The position numbers were made by a program, and so were the translations under genes. A model generated the notes under the pieces. The model ran no database searches, was not told where the DNA came from, and saw nothing but the letters and a program-made list of their open reading frames with translations. Below are positions 31,475 to 39,536 of a stretch of DNA of 58,362 bases, piece by piece (the first letter of the stretch is position 1; each line of letters opens with the position of its first letter). Origin of the DNA: Clostridiales bacterium. GTDB taxonomy: Bacteria > Bacillota > Clostridia > Lachnospirales > Lachnospiraceae. Where the stretch lies: contig JAQYAH010000065.1 of the NCBI GenBank assembly GCA_029227635.1, positions 1 to 58,362 on the forward strand, given 5' to 3'.

Positions 31475-32932
31475 ATGGATGTAAGAAAGTATCAGAACTA
31501 CATTGACGGTGTTTGGAAAGATGCCACAAACGGTAAGACAATGGATATCTATTGCCCCGGTAACGGTGAGCTGGTTTCTGTGATCCCGGCTTCCGATACA
31601 GATGACGTGGATGCAGCAGTTGCATCCGCAAGACGCGCTTTTGAGGAAGAAAACTGGGCATTCAATCCCAGACTCAGATCTGCGGTATTAAAAGAATGGG
31701 GTCAGAAGATGAGAGAGAACCTGGATGACCTGGCAGTAAGACTCAGTCTTGAGACCGGAAAGCCCATCGGAGAGGCTAAATTTGAGGTCAATGGTTCCAT
31801 CGGATACATCGAGTATTATGCAGCGGCAACCAGAACCCTCTTTGGTTCTACCACCGCAGTTGATCCCTACATGCTCTCAGTTCTTTCAAGAGAGCCGGTT
31901 GGTGTCATCGGTGTCATCACTCCCTGGAACTATCCCATCACTCTTCTCATGAGAGACATGGCTCCCGCACTTGCAGCCGGAAACACCATCGTTCTCAAAG
32001 CTGCAGCTCAGACTACCGGCTGTACCACAGCGGTAGTTGAACTCTTAAAGCAGGTTCCTTCAATGCCTAGAGGCGTCATGAACGTAGTATCAGGAACCGG
32101 AAGCAAAGTTGGAAATGCCATCGTTGAGCACCTGGATGTGGATATGATCAGCTTCACCGGCGGTGTTGAAACCGGTAAGGGAATCATGAAGGCAGCAGCT
32201 CCCACAATGAAGAAGCTTTCACTGGAGCTCGGCGGCAAATCACCTAATGTCATTTTTGCAGATGCAAATCTCGACAAGGCTCTTCCTTATGCCATCAAGG
32301 CTATCTTCACAAATGCCGGCCAGCTCTGCACAGTAGGATCAAGACTGGTTATCGAAGAAAGCATTGCTGAGGAGTTTGTGGGAAGACTTAAAGCTGAAGT
32401 TGAGAAGATCAAGGTAGGCTTCGGCCTTGATGCTGACACCGGAATGGGTGCCATCACCACCGAGGATCAGTTCAACAAGGTACTTGGCTATATCGAGATC
32501 GGAAAACAGGATGCAAAGCTTGTCACCGGCGGTTACAGAGTGACCGAAAACGGTCTGGACAAGGGCTTCTACATTGCTCCTACCATCTTTATGAATCCTC
32601 CTATGGATTCCAGAATCGTCCAGGAAGAGATTTTTGGACCCGTTCTCGTTGTACAGACATTTAAGACAGAAGAAGAAGCTATCGCTATTGCAAACGGAAC
32701 CCGTTACGGTCTCGCTTCCAGTGTATGGACCCAGGACATTGACAAGGCAATGAGAGTAGGTCGTAAGCTGAGAGCCGGCTCCTGCTGGATCAACTGCTAC
32801 AATAAGCTCTTCCCTGAGTGTGAGACCGGCGGATACAAGGAGTCAGGTGTTGACAGAGCCGGCGGTGTTGAAGGTCTCATGAAGTACACCGAAGTTAAGC
32901 ACATGGGAATCGATTTTACACCTCAGGCATAG
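31475..32932 (+). CDS. NAD(P)-dependent aldehyde dehydrogenase
   Basis: A 485-residue ALDH-superfamily enzyme that oxidises an aldehyde to its acid. Visible: the nucleotide region ITPWNYPITLL, LELGGKSPNV with the general-base Glu, catalytic Cys285 in GQLCTVGSR, and EIFGPVLVV near the C-terminus. Length is normal. It resembles betaine-aldehyde, succinate-semialdehyde and lactaldehyde dehydrogenases, and sequence alone does not decide between these. Paired with the upstream Fe-alcohol dehydrogenase, it could complete an alcohol to acid route for a side-chain or ring fragment such as glycolaldehyde or a C4 semialdehyde. Confidence 0.92.
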   Translation: MDVRKYQNYIDGVWKDATNGKTMDIYCPGNGELVSVIPASDTDDVDAAVASARRAFEEENWAFNPRLRSAVLKEWGQKMRENLDDLAVRLSLETGKPIGEAKFEVNGSIGYIEYYAAATRTLFGSTTAVDPYMLSVLSREPVGVIGVITPWNYPITLLMRDMAPALAAGNTIVLKAAAQTTGCTTAVVELLKQVPSMPRGVMNVVSGTGSKVGNAIVEHLDVDMISFTGGVETGKGIMKAAAPTMKKLSLELGGKSPNVIFADANLDKALPYAIKAIFTNAGQLCTVGSRLVIEESIAEEFVGRLKAEVEKIKVGFGLDADTGMGAITTEDQFNKVLGYIEIGKQDAKLVTGGYRVTENGLDKGFYIAPTIFMNPPMDSRIVQEEIFGPVLVVQTFKTEEEAIAIANGTRYGLASSVWTQDIDKAMRVGRKLRAGSCWINCYNKLFPECETGGYKESGVDRAGGVEGLMKYTEVKHMGIDFTPQA

Positions 32933-32957
32933 TTTTTTGAAAGGATGGTAAAGAAGA

Positions 32958-33428
32958 ATGGCTAATTGTACAGCAATCGCACAGGGAATGCAGTTTTGGG
33001 GAGCTCACGGCTTTTTCCCGGAGGAGAGAAAATACGGAGCAAAGTTCATCGTTGACTGTGAAGTAGATTCCGACGAGACCGGCAAGCTCCAGTACGATTC
33101 CTACGAGGAGACAAATGATCCCGGAATCAGCTACGACGATCTTTACCAGTGTGCAAAGAAGGTAGTGACAACGGAGCAGCATTCCATGATCCAGAGAATC
33201 GCTCAGCGCATCGCAGATGAGATCTTCGACAGATGCCCTACAGCGGAGAAGGTAACGGTTACAGTCAAGAAGCCTTTTGTTCCTATCGGTGGAATGGTAG
33301 ATTACACAGCCTGCCGCATCACCCGCACCGCAAAAGGTGCCAACAGCGACGGAAATGCAGTTCCCTACACCGGAATCAATCCTTTGGAGCATGGCGAGAG
33401 CTATGCTTACGCAAACAACAGAGAATAA
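32958..33428 (+). CDS. FolB-like (dihydroneopterin aldolase superfamily) protein 2
   Basis: A 156-residue single-domain T-fold protein with a C-terminal extension of about 30 residues. It keeps the family residues better than the tandem protein: HGFFPEERKYG (Glu22 equivalent), ISYDDLY (Tyr54 equivalent) and VKKPFVPIGG (Lys100 equivalent). The pterin anchor Glu74 is again Gln (HSMIQRIAQRIA). It should thus be able to do aldol chemistry, but on a ring that presents a carbonyl where pterins present the 2-amino group. It follows the aldehyde dehydrogenase by 25 bases. Glycolaldehyde, the product of FolB cleavage, would be a logical substrate for that enzyme. Confidence 0.82.
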   Translation: MANCTAIAQGMQFWGAHGFFPEERKYGAKFIVDCEVDSDETGKLQYDSYEETNDPGISYDDLYQCAKKVVTTEQHSMIQRIAQRIADEIFDRCPTAEKVTVTVKKPFVPIGGMVDYTACRITRTAKGANSDGNAVPYTGINPLEHGESYAYANNRE

Positions 33429-33436
33429 TACTAAGG

Positions 33437-33463
33437 CCCCTGCCGCAGGATCTGCGGCAGGGG
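33437..33463 (+). other. Intercistronic hairpin between FolB-like 2 and amine oxidoreductase 2
   Basis: CCCCTGCCGCAG pairs perfectly with CTGCGGCAGGGG (12 bp) around GAT. No U run follows; the next ribosome site AAGGG starts a few bases later and the ATG is at 33479. It may block exonucleases or set relative expression between the two gene groups rather than end transcription. Confidence 0.65.
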
Positions 33464-33478
33464 ATCAAGGGAAACAAA

Positions 33479-34615
33479 ATGACTAAGACAAAAGCAGTGA
33501 TAATCGGAGCGGGAATAATCGGAACAGCCTGTGCCCTGGAACTGGCAAAAGCAGGTTATGAGGTGACCTTGCTGGAGCAGTGGGGCCTCGCAGGAGCAGC
33601 TTCCGGCGGAAACTCGGGACAGATCTCCCTTCTTGACCGGCTGGAGAAGTGGCACATCGAGCTTTCCATGGAATCCCTTGAAATCTACAAAGATATGATG
33701 AAAGTCTATCCGGAGATCGCTCTGAACCAGAACGGGGGCTTTTGTCTTTTAGAAGAAGAGATCGATTTTGAATGTGCTGAAAAGGCTATGAAGGAAGCGA
33801 GAACCCTGGGGCTTTGTTCCGATATTTTTACCGGTAAAGAAAAAGACAGATGGGTCCCTTACCTTTCCGAAGATATCAAAGGTCTGCTCTACTGTGAGGA
33901 GGAAGGTCTGATAAATCCCCACGGCACAGTGTGGGCTTTTGTAAAAGCCGCAAAAGATGCGGGTGCAGATATAAGAGAGTACACAAGGGTGACAGGCTTT
34001 TGCCGCACCGGAAATAAGGTGACGGGAGTTGTCACCAAAGACGGGGTGATCCCCTGTGACGTTGTTATATGTGCATGCGGTGCCTGGGCAAAAAGGATCG
34101 GAGAGATGCTGGATACAGATATTTGCCTTCCCTGGATCAAGGGAACCGCTTTTATTACCCAGAAGCTTCCACCGATCTTTAGGGGACAGATCCTTGGAAG
34201 AGAGTGTGTGCCGGGAACGCCGGTAAAAGTCCTTCCGGATGAGGATGGCCAGGCGGTTGCGTTGGGTATTGGTCAGAACTGTAACGGAAATCTTTCCGTT
34301 GCGCAGTGCAACGAGGTATTGGACGTGGATGACCGGGAAACTTCCTTTTTGGGAGCGGCCAAGATCGCAAAAGAGTTTCTGAGGACATTCCCGGAGCTAA
34401 AAGGCTTTGAGGTCCTCAGAATGTGGTCCGCCACAACCCCTTCCACCCCGGACGGAAATCCTTTTTTCGGTTTTTTGAAAAACGGAGAGAATGTGCTAAT
34501 GACTGCAGGATTTAAGGGAGCCTTCACCACGGCACCCTCCATTGCAAGGCACGTTTTGAGAACCATAGAACACAGGGATGAATGGGATATAAGCCTGTTC
34601 GACCCGGAAAGGTAG
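33479..34615 (+). CDS. FAD-dependent amine/imino-acid oxidoreductase (DAO family, HcnC-like) 2
   Basis: A 378-residue DAO-fold enzyme, the paralogue of the protein at 18944. It opens AVIIGAGIIGTACALELA and has AGAASGGNSGQISL as the flavin loop. The C-terminal TPSTPDGNPFFGFLKNGEN and TAGFKGAFTTAP correspond to the equivalent loops of the first copy. The start is the ATG at 33479; the frame is open far upstream but overlaps the FolB-like gene. Gene order here is DAO-HcnB-BFD, whereas the first copy has HcnB-DAO-BFD, so the two loci are rearranged as well as duplicated. It probably oxidises a C-N bond of a related substrate. Confidence 0.85.
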   Translation: MTKTKAVIIGAGIIGTACALELAKAGYEVTLLEQWGLAGAASGGNSGQISLLDRLEKWHIELSMESLEIYKDMMKVYPEIALNQNGGFCLLEEEIDFECAEKAMKEARTLGLCSDIFTGKEKDRWVPYLSEDIKGLLYCEEEGLINPHGTVWAFVKAAKDAGADIREYTRVTGFCRTGNKVTGVVTKDGVIPCDVVICACGAWAKRIGEMLDTDICLPWIKGTAFITQKLPPIFRGQILGRECVPGTPVKVLPDEDGQAVALGIGQNCNGNLSVAQCNEVLDVDDRETSFLGAAKIAKEFLRTFPELKGFEVLRMWSATTPSTPDGNPFFGFLKNGENVLMTAGFKGAFTTAPSIARHVLRTIEHRDEWDISLFDPER

Positions 34616-34626
34616 CGGGGCGGAGA

Positions 34627-35727
34627 ATGCAAAGCTACGATGTTGTGATAGCAGGCGGAGGTCCGGCCGGATTATCGGCGGCCATCGAGGTTGCAAAGCA
34701 CGGCGGAAGACCCCTGCTCATAGATGAAAACATAAGGCCCGGAGGACAGCTCTTCAAGCAGATCCACAAGTTCTTCGGATCAGAGGAACATCACGCGGGA
34801 ACGAGAGGCTTCCAGATAGGGGAGGAACTCCTCGCCGAGGCAAAAGCCCTTGGAGTGGAGATACTTTTGGAATCCCGGGTGTTTGGCATCTCCCGAAACG
34901 GGGAGGCGGCGGTGACAAGAAGAGGAGAGAGTTTTCTCGTCAAAGGCAAAATGTTTATCCTTGCCACCGGAGCCTGTGAGAATGCCATCAGTTTTCCCGG
35001 CTGTTCGCTGCCGGGGGTAATGACTGCGGGGGCGGCTCAGACTTTTGCAAACTTGTACGGAACGATCCCCGGACGAAAGATCCTCATGGTTGGCAGCGGA
35101 AATGTAGGGCTTATCGTGTCCTATCAGCTGATGCAGGCCGGAGCAGAGGTAGCCATGATAATCGATGCCGCGAGGAAAGTGGCCGGTTATCAGGTTCATA
35201 TGAACAAGGTCAGGAGAGTGGGAGTCCCGGTTAAGCTGGGATATCACATAAAGGAAGTGGTCGGAACAGATCACGTGGAGAAGGTGATCCTGGAACAAGT
35301 GGATGAGAAATTCAGACCGATTCCTGGGACCGAGGAGGAAGTCGAGGCGGATACAGTCTGCCTGGCAGTGGGGCTTAACCCCAGAGTGGAGCTGGCCGAA
35401 CTTCTAAAATGTGAGATGTGCTGGTCGGGACCCTTGGGCGGCTGCCTTCCTTCCCACAACGAATATATGGAAACAACAGTGGATAACGTGCTGATTGCCG
35501 GAGACCTCTCAGGAATCGAGGAGGCAAGCACAGCGCTGGAAGAGGGACGACAAGCCGGAATCACAGCTTCCTACAAGCTGGGGCTTATTGATAAAGATAG
35601 TTTTTTGAAAGAGACTAAAAGAGTCGCAAAGAGCCTTGATAAACTCAGATCCGGAGCTTTCGGAGAGAGAAGACTTAAGGCAAAGGAAGCAATCTGGGAA
35701 AGCTGGGGTGAAGCCAATGAGAGATGA
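34627..35727 (+). CDS. HcnB/opine-oxidase-A-like FAD and NAD-binding subunit, without ferredoxin domain
   Basis: A 366-residue flavoprotein with VIAGGGPAGLSAAIEVA for FAD, PGGQLFKQIHKFFG, a second loop MVGSGNVGLIVSYQLM and LIAGDLSGIEEAS. It matches the first 360 residues of the protein at 17439 closely. It stops where that protein adds its [4Fe-4S] dicluster domain, so the electron route of this copy must differ. The ATG at 34627 is preceded closely by GCGGAG. Its 3' end overlaps the BFD-like gene by 11 bases, so the subunits are coupled. Confidence 0.85.
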   Translation: MQSYDVVIAGGGPAGLSAAIEVAKHGGRPLLIDENIRPGGQLFKQIHKFFGSEEHHAGTRGFQIGEELLAEAKALGVEILLESRVFGISRNGEAAVTRRGESFLVKGKMFILATGACENAISFPGCSLPGVMTAGAAQTFANLYGTIPGRKILMVGSGNVGLIVSYQLMQAGAEVAMIIDAARKVAGYQVHMNKVRRVGVPVKLGYHIKEVVGTDHVEKVILEQVDEKFRPIPGTEEEVEADTVCLAVGLNPRVELAELLKCEMCWSGPLGGCLPSHNEYMETTVDNVLIAGDLSGIEEASTALEEGRQAGITASYKLGLIDKDSFLKETKRVAKSLDKLRSGAFGERRLKAKEAIWESWGEANER

Positions 35728-35989
35728 GATGGTTTGCAGATGCGAGGAGGTCACCAAATCGGAGATCGAGGAAGCCATCAGAAACGGCGCCGCCTCCATC
35801 GATGACGTCAAAAAAGCTACCCACTCTGCCATGGGATACTGTCAGGGCAAAACCTGCAGACGCCTGATAGCCCAGCTGCTGGCACAGTACTATAAAAGAC
35901 CGGTGAGTGATTTTTTGCCCGGCAGCATAAGAATGCCGGTGGGACCGGTCACCATTGAAGAGTTGGCAAAACTAACGGAAGATAGATAA
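35717..35989 (+). CDS. BFD-like [2Fe-2S] subunit of amine oxidoreductase 2
   Basis: A 90-residue protein with the BFD ligand pattern VCRCEEVTKSEI and YCQGKTC for one [2Fe-2S] cluster, and the C-terminal MPVGPVTIEELAKL tail that parallels the paralogue at 20135. I chose the ATG at 35717, inside the end of the preceding gene, because family similarity starts there. It closes amine-oxidoreductase module 2 and lies 24 bases before the second molybdenum hydroxylase. Confidence 0.88.
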   Translation: MRDEMVCRCEEVTKSEIEEAIRNGAASIDDVKKATHSAMGYCQGKTCRRLIAQLLAQYYKRPVSDFLPGSIRMPVGPVTIEELAKLTEDR

Positions 35990-36013
35990 TGCATTGAACA
36001 AAAGGAGAAAGAA

Positions 36014-36487
36014 ATGGAATTAATCGAACTGAACATCAATGGAGAAAACATTGAAATTCCGGTGGAGAAGAATTGGACTCTGCTCTATGTAATAAGAGAT
36101 GTCCTGGATCTCACCGGCGCAAAGTGCGGATGCAGCACCGGCGACTGTGGTGCCTGCAAAGTGATCATCGACGGTGAAGCTGTGAATTCCTGCCTGGTAA
36201 GAGCCGTAAATGCGGTGGGCAAGAAGATTGAAACCGTGGAAGGTCTCGCAAAGGGAACCGAATTACACCCCATCCAGAGAGCTTTCATTGACTGCGGCGC
36301 CGTTCAGTGCGGCTACTGCACACCCGGAATGATCATGTCCGCAAAAGCACTCCTGGACAAGAACCTCAACCCTACAGACGAAGAGATCAAACAGGCAATC
36401 TCAAATAACCTTTGCAGATGCACCGGTTACGTAAAGATCGAGGATGCAATCAGACAGGCAGCAAAAGTAATGCGTGGGGAGGAATAG
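36014..36487 (+). CDS. Molybdenum hydroxylase 2, [2Fe-2S] subunit
   Basis: A 157-residue paralogue of the subunit at 12289, with CGCSTGDCGACKV, VNSC, QCGYCTPGM and LCRCTGYVKI providing the eight cysteines for two [2Fe-2S] clusters. As in copy 1, the large subunit follows after 2 bases and an FAD subunit is absent. An AAAGGAG site precedes the ATG. It lies directly behind the second amine oxidoreductase, whose flavin or [2Fe-2S] subunits are conceivable electron partners. Confidence 0.93.
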   Translation: MELIELNINGENIEIPVEKNWTLLYVIRDVLDLTGAKCGCSTGDCGACKVIIDGEAVNSCLVRAVNAVGKKIETVEGLAKGTELHPIQRAFIDCGAVQCGYCTPGMIMSAKALLDKNLNPTDEEIKQAISNNLCRCTGYVKIEDAIRQAAKVMRGEE

Positions 36488-36489
36488 GA

Positions 36490-38760
36490 ATGTTATTAGG
36501 AAATCAGCTTGAAAGTAATGGAAAAGTAGGAAAAAACACTCCCATCCGGGACGCGGTGGCAAAAGTAACAGGTCAGGCAAAGTACACCGGTGACCTTAAG
36601 CTGCCCAGAATGCTTTACGGCAAAATGCTTTTTTCACCTCACGCTCATGCAAAGATCGTGAACATCGATACCAGCGAGGCGGAAGCACTTCCCGGAGTAA
36701 GAGCGGTTGTATGTTACAAGAACTCACCGGATGTGTTTTTCAACAGCTGTGGTGAGGATATCGACGGAATCAAGAACGAGAAAGTATTTGATGACACAGT
36801 TCGCTTCGTAGGCGACAAGGTTGCAGCCGTAGCTGCTGACACCCAGGCTATTGCGGACAAGGCAGTGAAGCTCATCAAGGTAGAGTACGAGCAGCTTCCT
36901 TTTAACCTTGATCCCGAGAAAGCTCTGGATGAGGATACTTATCCTATCCACGAGGGCGGCAACCTCATGGAAGTAGTTGAGCAGAATGCCGGTGACTGCG
37001 AAGCAGCTTTTGCAAAAGCAGACAGAGTATACGAAGGAAAATACATCCTTCCGGCAATTCACCACTCTGCAATTGAGACTCATGCGGCAGTTGCAGATTA
37101 CGACGCGGACGGAAAGCTTACGGTTTATTCCACAAGCCAGGACGTTTTTGCCCACAGAATCAACCTTTCCAGGATCTTCGGCATCCCTCAGAACAAGGTT
37201 CGCTGTGTGGTAACTACCCTTGGCGGCGGTTTCGGAGGCAAGATCGATATGGTATGTGAGCCTGTAGCCAGCCTCCTTGCAATTAAGACCGGACGTCCTG
37301 TAAAGCTTCAGTACACAAGAGGTGAGGATATCCCTTCCTCCCGTACCCGTCACAACATGGTAGTAAGCCTCAAGATGGGTGTCATGAACGACGGAACCAT
37401 CGTGGCTCAGGATTACAACATTATCGTTAATGCCGGTGCCTATGCCAGCGGAACTTCTTCCGTAACCTGGGCAATGTGCGGAAAGCTTTTCAGAATCCAG
37501 AAGACTCCTAACATCCACTTCAAGGGTACAGCGGTATACACCAACAGAGTATCCGGCGGTGCCATGAGAGGATTTGGCTCACCTCAGGAGTTTTTCGCTC
37601 AGCAGCGTCTCATGAACGAGATCGCAAAAGACCTGAACCTGGACATCACCGAGTTCAACTTAAAGAACCTTATGGACGAGGACGGCAAAGATCCCAGATG
37701 GAACTCGGATCTTGGAAGCACCTGCGTTAAGCAGTGTGTATCAAAGGGTCGTGAGCTCTTTGGCTGGGAAGAAGGCTTAAAGGAGATGGAAGCCTCCGCG
37801 GCTGAAAACGGCAGATACCGCATCGGTGTGGGCATGGCAGTGGCAGCCCACGGCAACGGTGTATTCGGAGTACATCCTGACACCACCGGCGTTTCCATCA
37901 AAATGAACGAGGACGGATCCGCTTCCTTCACCACCGGTGTGAGCGATATGGGTAACGGTTCTGTGACCGCACAGACTATGTTTATTGCAGACATTCTTGG
38001 ACTTCCCATGGACAAGATCGCTGTAGTTCAGGCAGATACCGAGTCCACAATGTTTGATCTTGGAAACTACTCCAGCCGAGGCACCTTCGTAAGTGCTCAC
38101 GCAGCGGCAGCAGTTGCTCAGCAGGTGGCTGATAAGCTCATCGCCGAGGCCTGTGAGATCTTCGAGGAGGAAGCCGGAGACATCTATCTTGAGAACGAGC
38201 AGGCAATAAGCCGCAAGTCCGGAAAGAGTGCAAGCCTCATGGAGCTGGTTTCTCACGCAAGACACACTCACAACAAGGATGTTTTTGCAACAGACACATT
38301 CTGTTCCATCGGTATGGCAATGTCCTACGGTGCACACTTCGTGAAGGTTCAGGTGGATACCGAGACCGGAGAAGTAAAGCCTCTTGACTACGTGGCATTC
38401 CACGATGTGGGAACCGTTGTGAATCCCATGAATATCGAGGGCCAGATCGAGGGTGCTGTACAGATGGGTCTTGGTTACGCCCTCTCAGAAGGTGTTGAGT
38501 ACGATGCAAAAGGCAAGATCACCAATGCGAACTTCCGCCGCTACCGTATCTTCAACTCCACTCAGATGCCTCCTATCCGCATCGGCTTCACAGAGAATTC
38601 AGAGCCCTGCGGCCCTTACGGAGCAAAGAGTATCGGTGAGTGTTCAACTGTACCTGCGGTTTCCGCAATTACAAATGCTGTATCAAACGCAGTCGGCTGC
38701 GACTTCCACCAGGTTCCCTTAAAGCCTGAGGTGATAAAGGCAGCCCTTGCAGAAAAATAA
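36490..38760 (+). CDS. Molybdenum hydroxylase 2, molybdopterin-binding large subunit
   Basis: A 756-residue catalytic subunit, paralogous to the protein at 12770. Landmarks: VTGQAKYTGDLKLPRML in the first domain, molybdopterin loop GGGFGGKID, AMRGFGSPQEFFAQ, and active-site Glu loop GAKSIGE near the C-terminus. The active-site surroundings differ from copy 1 (GGGFGGKID against GGSFGGKDG), so the substrates may be related but not identical. The start is the ATG at 36490 behind GGAGG; upstream in-frame sequence lies within the small-subunit gene. An SDR follows after 26 bases. Confidence 0.92.
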   Translation: MLLGNQLESNGKVGKNTPIRDAVAKVTGQAKYTGDLKLPRMLYGKMLFSPHAHAKIVNIDTSEAEALPGVRAVVCYKNSPDVFFNSCGEDIDGIKNEKVFDDTVRFVGDKVAAVAADTQAIADKAVKLIKVEYEQLPFNLDPEKALDEDTYPIHEGGNLMEVVEQNAGDCEAAFAKADRVYEGKYILPAIHHSAIETHAAVADYDADGKLTVYSTSQDVFAHRINLSRIFGIPQNKVRCVVTTLGGGFGGKIDMVCEPVASLLAIKTGRPVKLQYTRGEDIPSSRTRHNMVVSLKMGVMNDGTIVAQDYNIIVNAGAYASGTSSVTWAMCGKLFRIQKTPNIHFKGTAVYTNRVSGGAMRGFGSPQEFFAQQRLMNEIAKDLNLDITEFNLKNLMDEDGKDPRWNSDLGSTCVKQCVSKGRELFGWEEGLKEMEASAAENGRYRIGVGMAVAAHGNGVFGVHPDTTGVSIKMNEDGSASFTTGVSDMGNGSVTAQTMFIADILGLPMDKIAVVQADTESTMFDLGNYSSRGTFVSAHAAAAVAQQVADKLIAEACEIFEEEAGDIYLENEQAISRKSGKSASLMELVSHARHTHNKDVFATDTFCSIGMAMSYGAHFVKVQVDTETGEVKPLDYVAFHDVGTVVNPMNIEGQIEGAVQMGLGYALSEGVEYDAKGKITNANFRRYRIFNSTQMPPIRIGFTENSEPCGPYGAKSIGECSTVPAVSAITNAVSNAVGCDFHQVPLKPEVIKAALAEK

Positions 38761-38786
38761 AACCTATTTCACCTAAGGAGAACATT

Positions 38787-39521
38787 ATGACAGAGAGATT
38801 CAAAGACAAAATTGCAGTGATTACAGGCGCAGGCCAGGGCCTTGGCGCAGAATTTGCAAAAGAATTTGCTGAGGAAGGTGCACAGGTGATCCTTCTCGGA
38901 AGAACCGGCGCAAAAGTCGAGAGAGTAGCCGAGGAGATCAGATCAAAGGGATTAAAAGCTTACGCTATCCAGTGCGATGTCAGCGATAATGACCAGGTAA
39001 AAGCTGCTTTTGCAGAGGTTGAAGAAAAATTCGGAACAACAGACATTCTTGTCAACAATGCTGCTTACTTCAAATCTTCAACAGTAATGGATCTTAGTGT
39101 TGAAGACTGGAAAAGACACATTGAGACCAACCTTTACGGATCATTCTTCTGCATCAAGGCGGTTCTCCCCGCAATGGTTGAGAAGCATTACGGCAAGATC
39201 ATTAACTTAAGCTCATCAGGAGCAAAACTTTTCTTCCCCGGATTCGGCGGCTACGCTGCATCAAAGGGAGGAATCGTCAGCCTTACACAGATCCTTTCCG
39301 AGGAAGTAAAAGACCTGGGAATAAATGTAAATGCTATCTACCTCGGCATGACAAACACAGAGCAGACCCGTGCCCGCCAGGGAAATGACCCGGCGATCAC
39401 CGTTCCTCTGGATGAGATGATGCAGGTGGATGAAGTAGCAAAGATCGTTAAATTCCTTGCTTCCGATGAAGCTGCTCCTATTATGGGCGCGGCAATCGAT
39501 GTATTCGGAAAGAAGGCATAG
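38787..39521 (+). CDS. Short-chain dehydrogenase/reductase 2
   Basis: A 244-residue classical SDR with TGAGQGLG, NNAA, catalytic Ser in LSSSGAK and YAASK as the Tyr-x3-Lys pair. The GRTGAK sequence after the second strand hints at NADP, but this is weak. It closes a MoS-MoL-SDR set like the one at 12289-15771 and precedes mch2 by 15 bases with GGAGGGAGG between. This links the molybdenum hydroxylase to the Mch/lipoamide genes in one transcript. Confidence 0.9.
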   Translation: MTERFKDKIAVITGAGQGLGAEFAKEFAEEGAQVILLGRTGAKVERVAEEIRSKGLKAYAIQCDVSDNDQVKAAFAEVEEKFGTTDILVNNAAYFKSSTVMDLSVEDWKRHIETNLYGSFFCIKAVLPAMVEKHYGKIINLSSSGAKLFFPGFGGYAASKGGIVSLTQILSEEVKDLGINVNAIYLGMTNTEQTRARQGNDPAITVPLDEMMQVDEVAKIVKFLASDEAAPIMGAAIDVFGKKA

Positions 39522-39536
39522 GAGGGAGGTACAAAA

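Noticed and set aside
33233-33478. Upstream extension of the DAO-family gene 2 to 33233
   Set aside because: The extension is the out-of-frame translation of FolB-like 2 and crosses the GC-rich hairpin. The ATG at 33479 starts the FAD-binding motif with a proper ribosome site.
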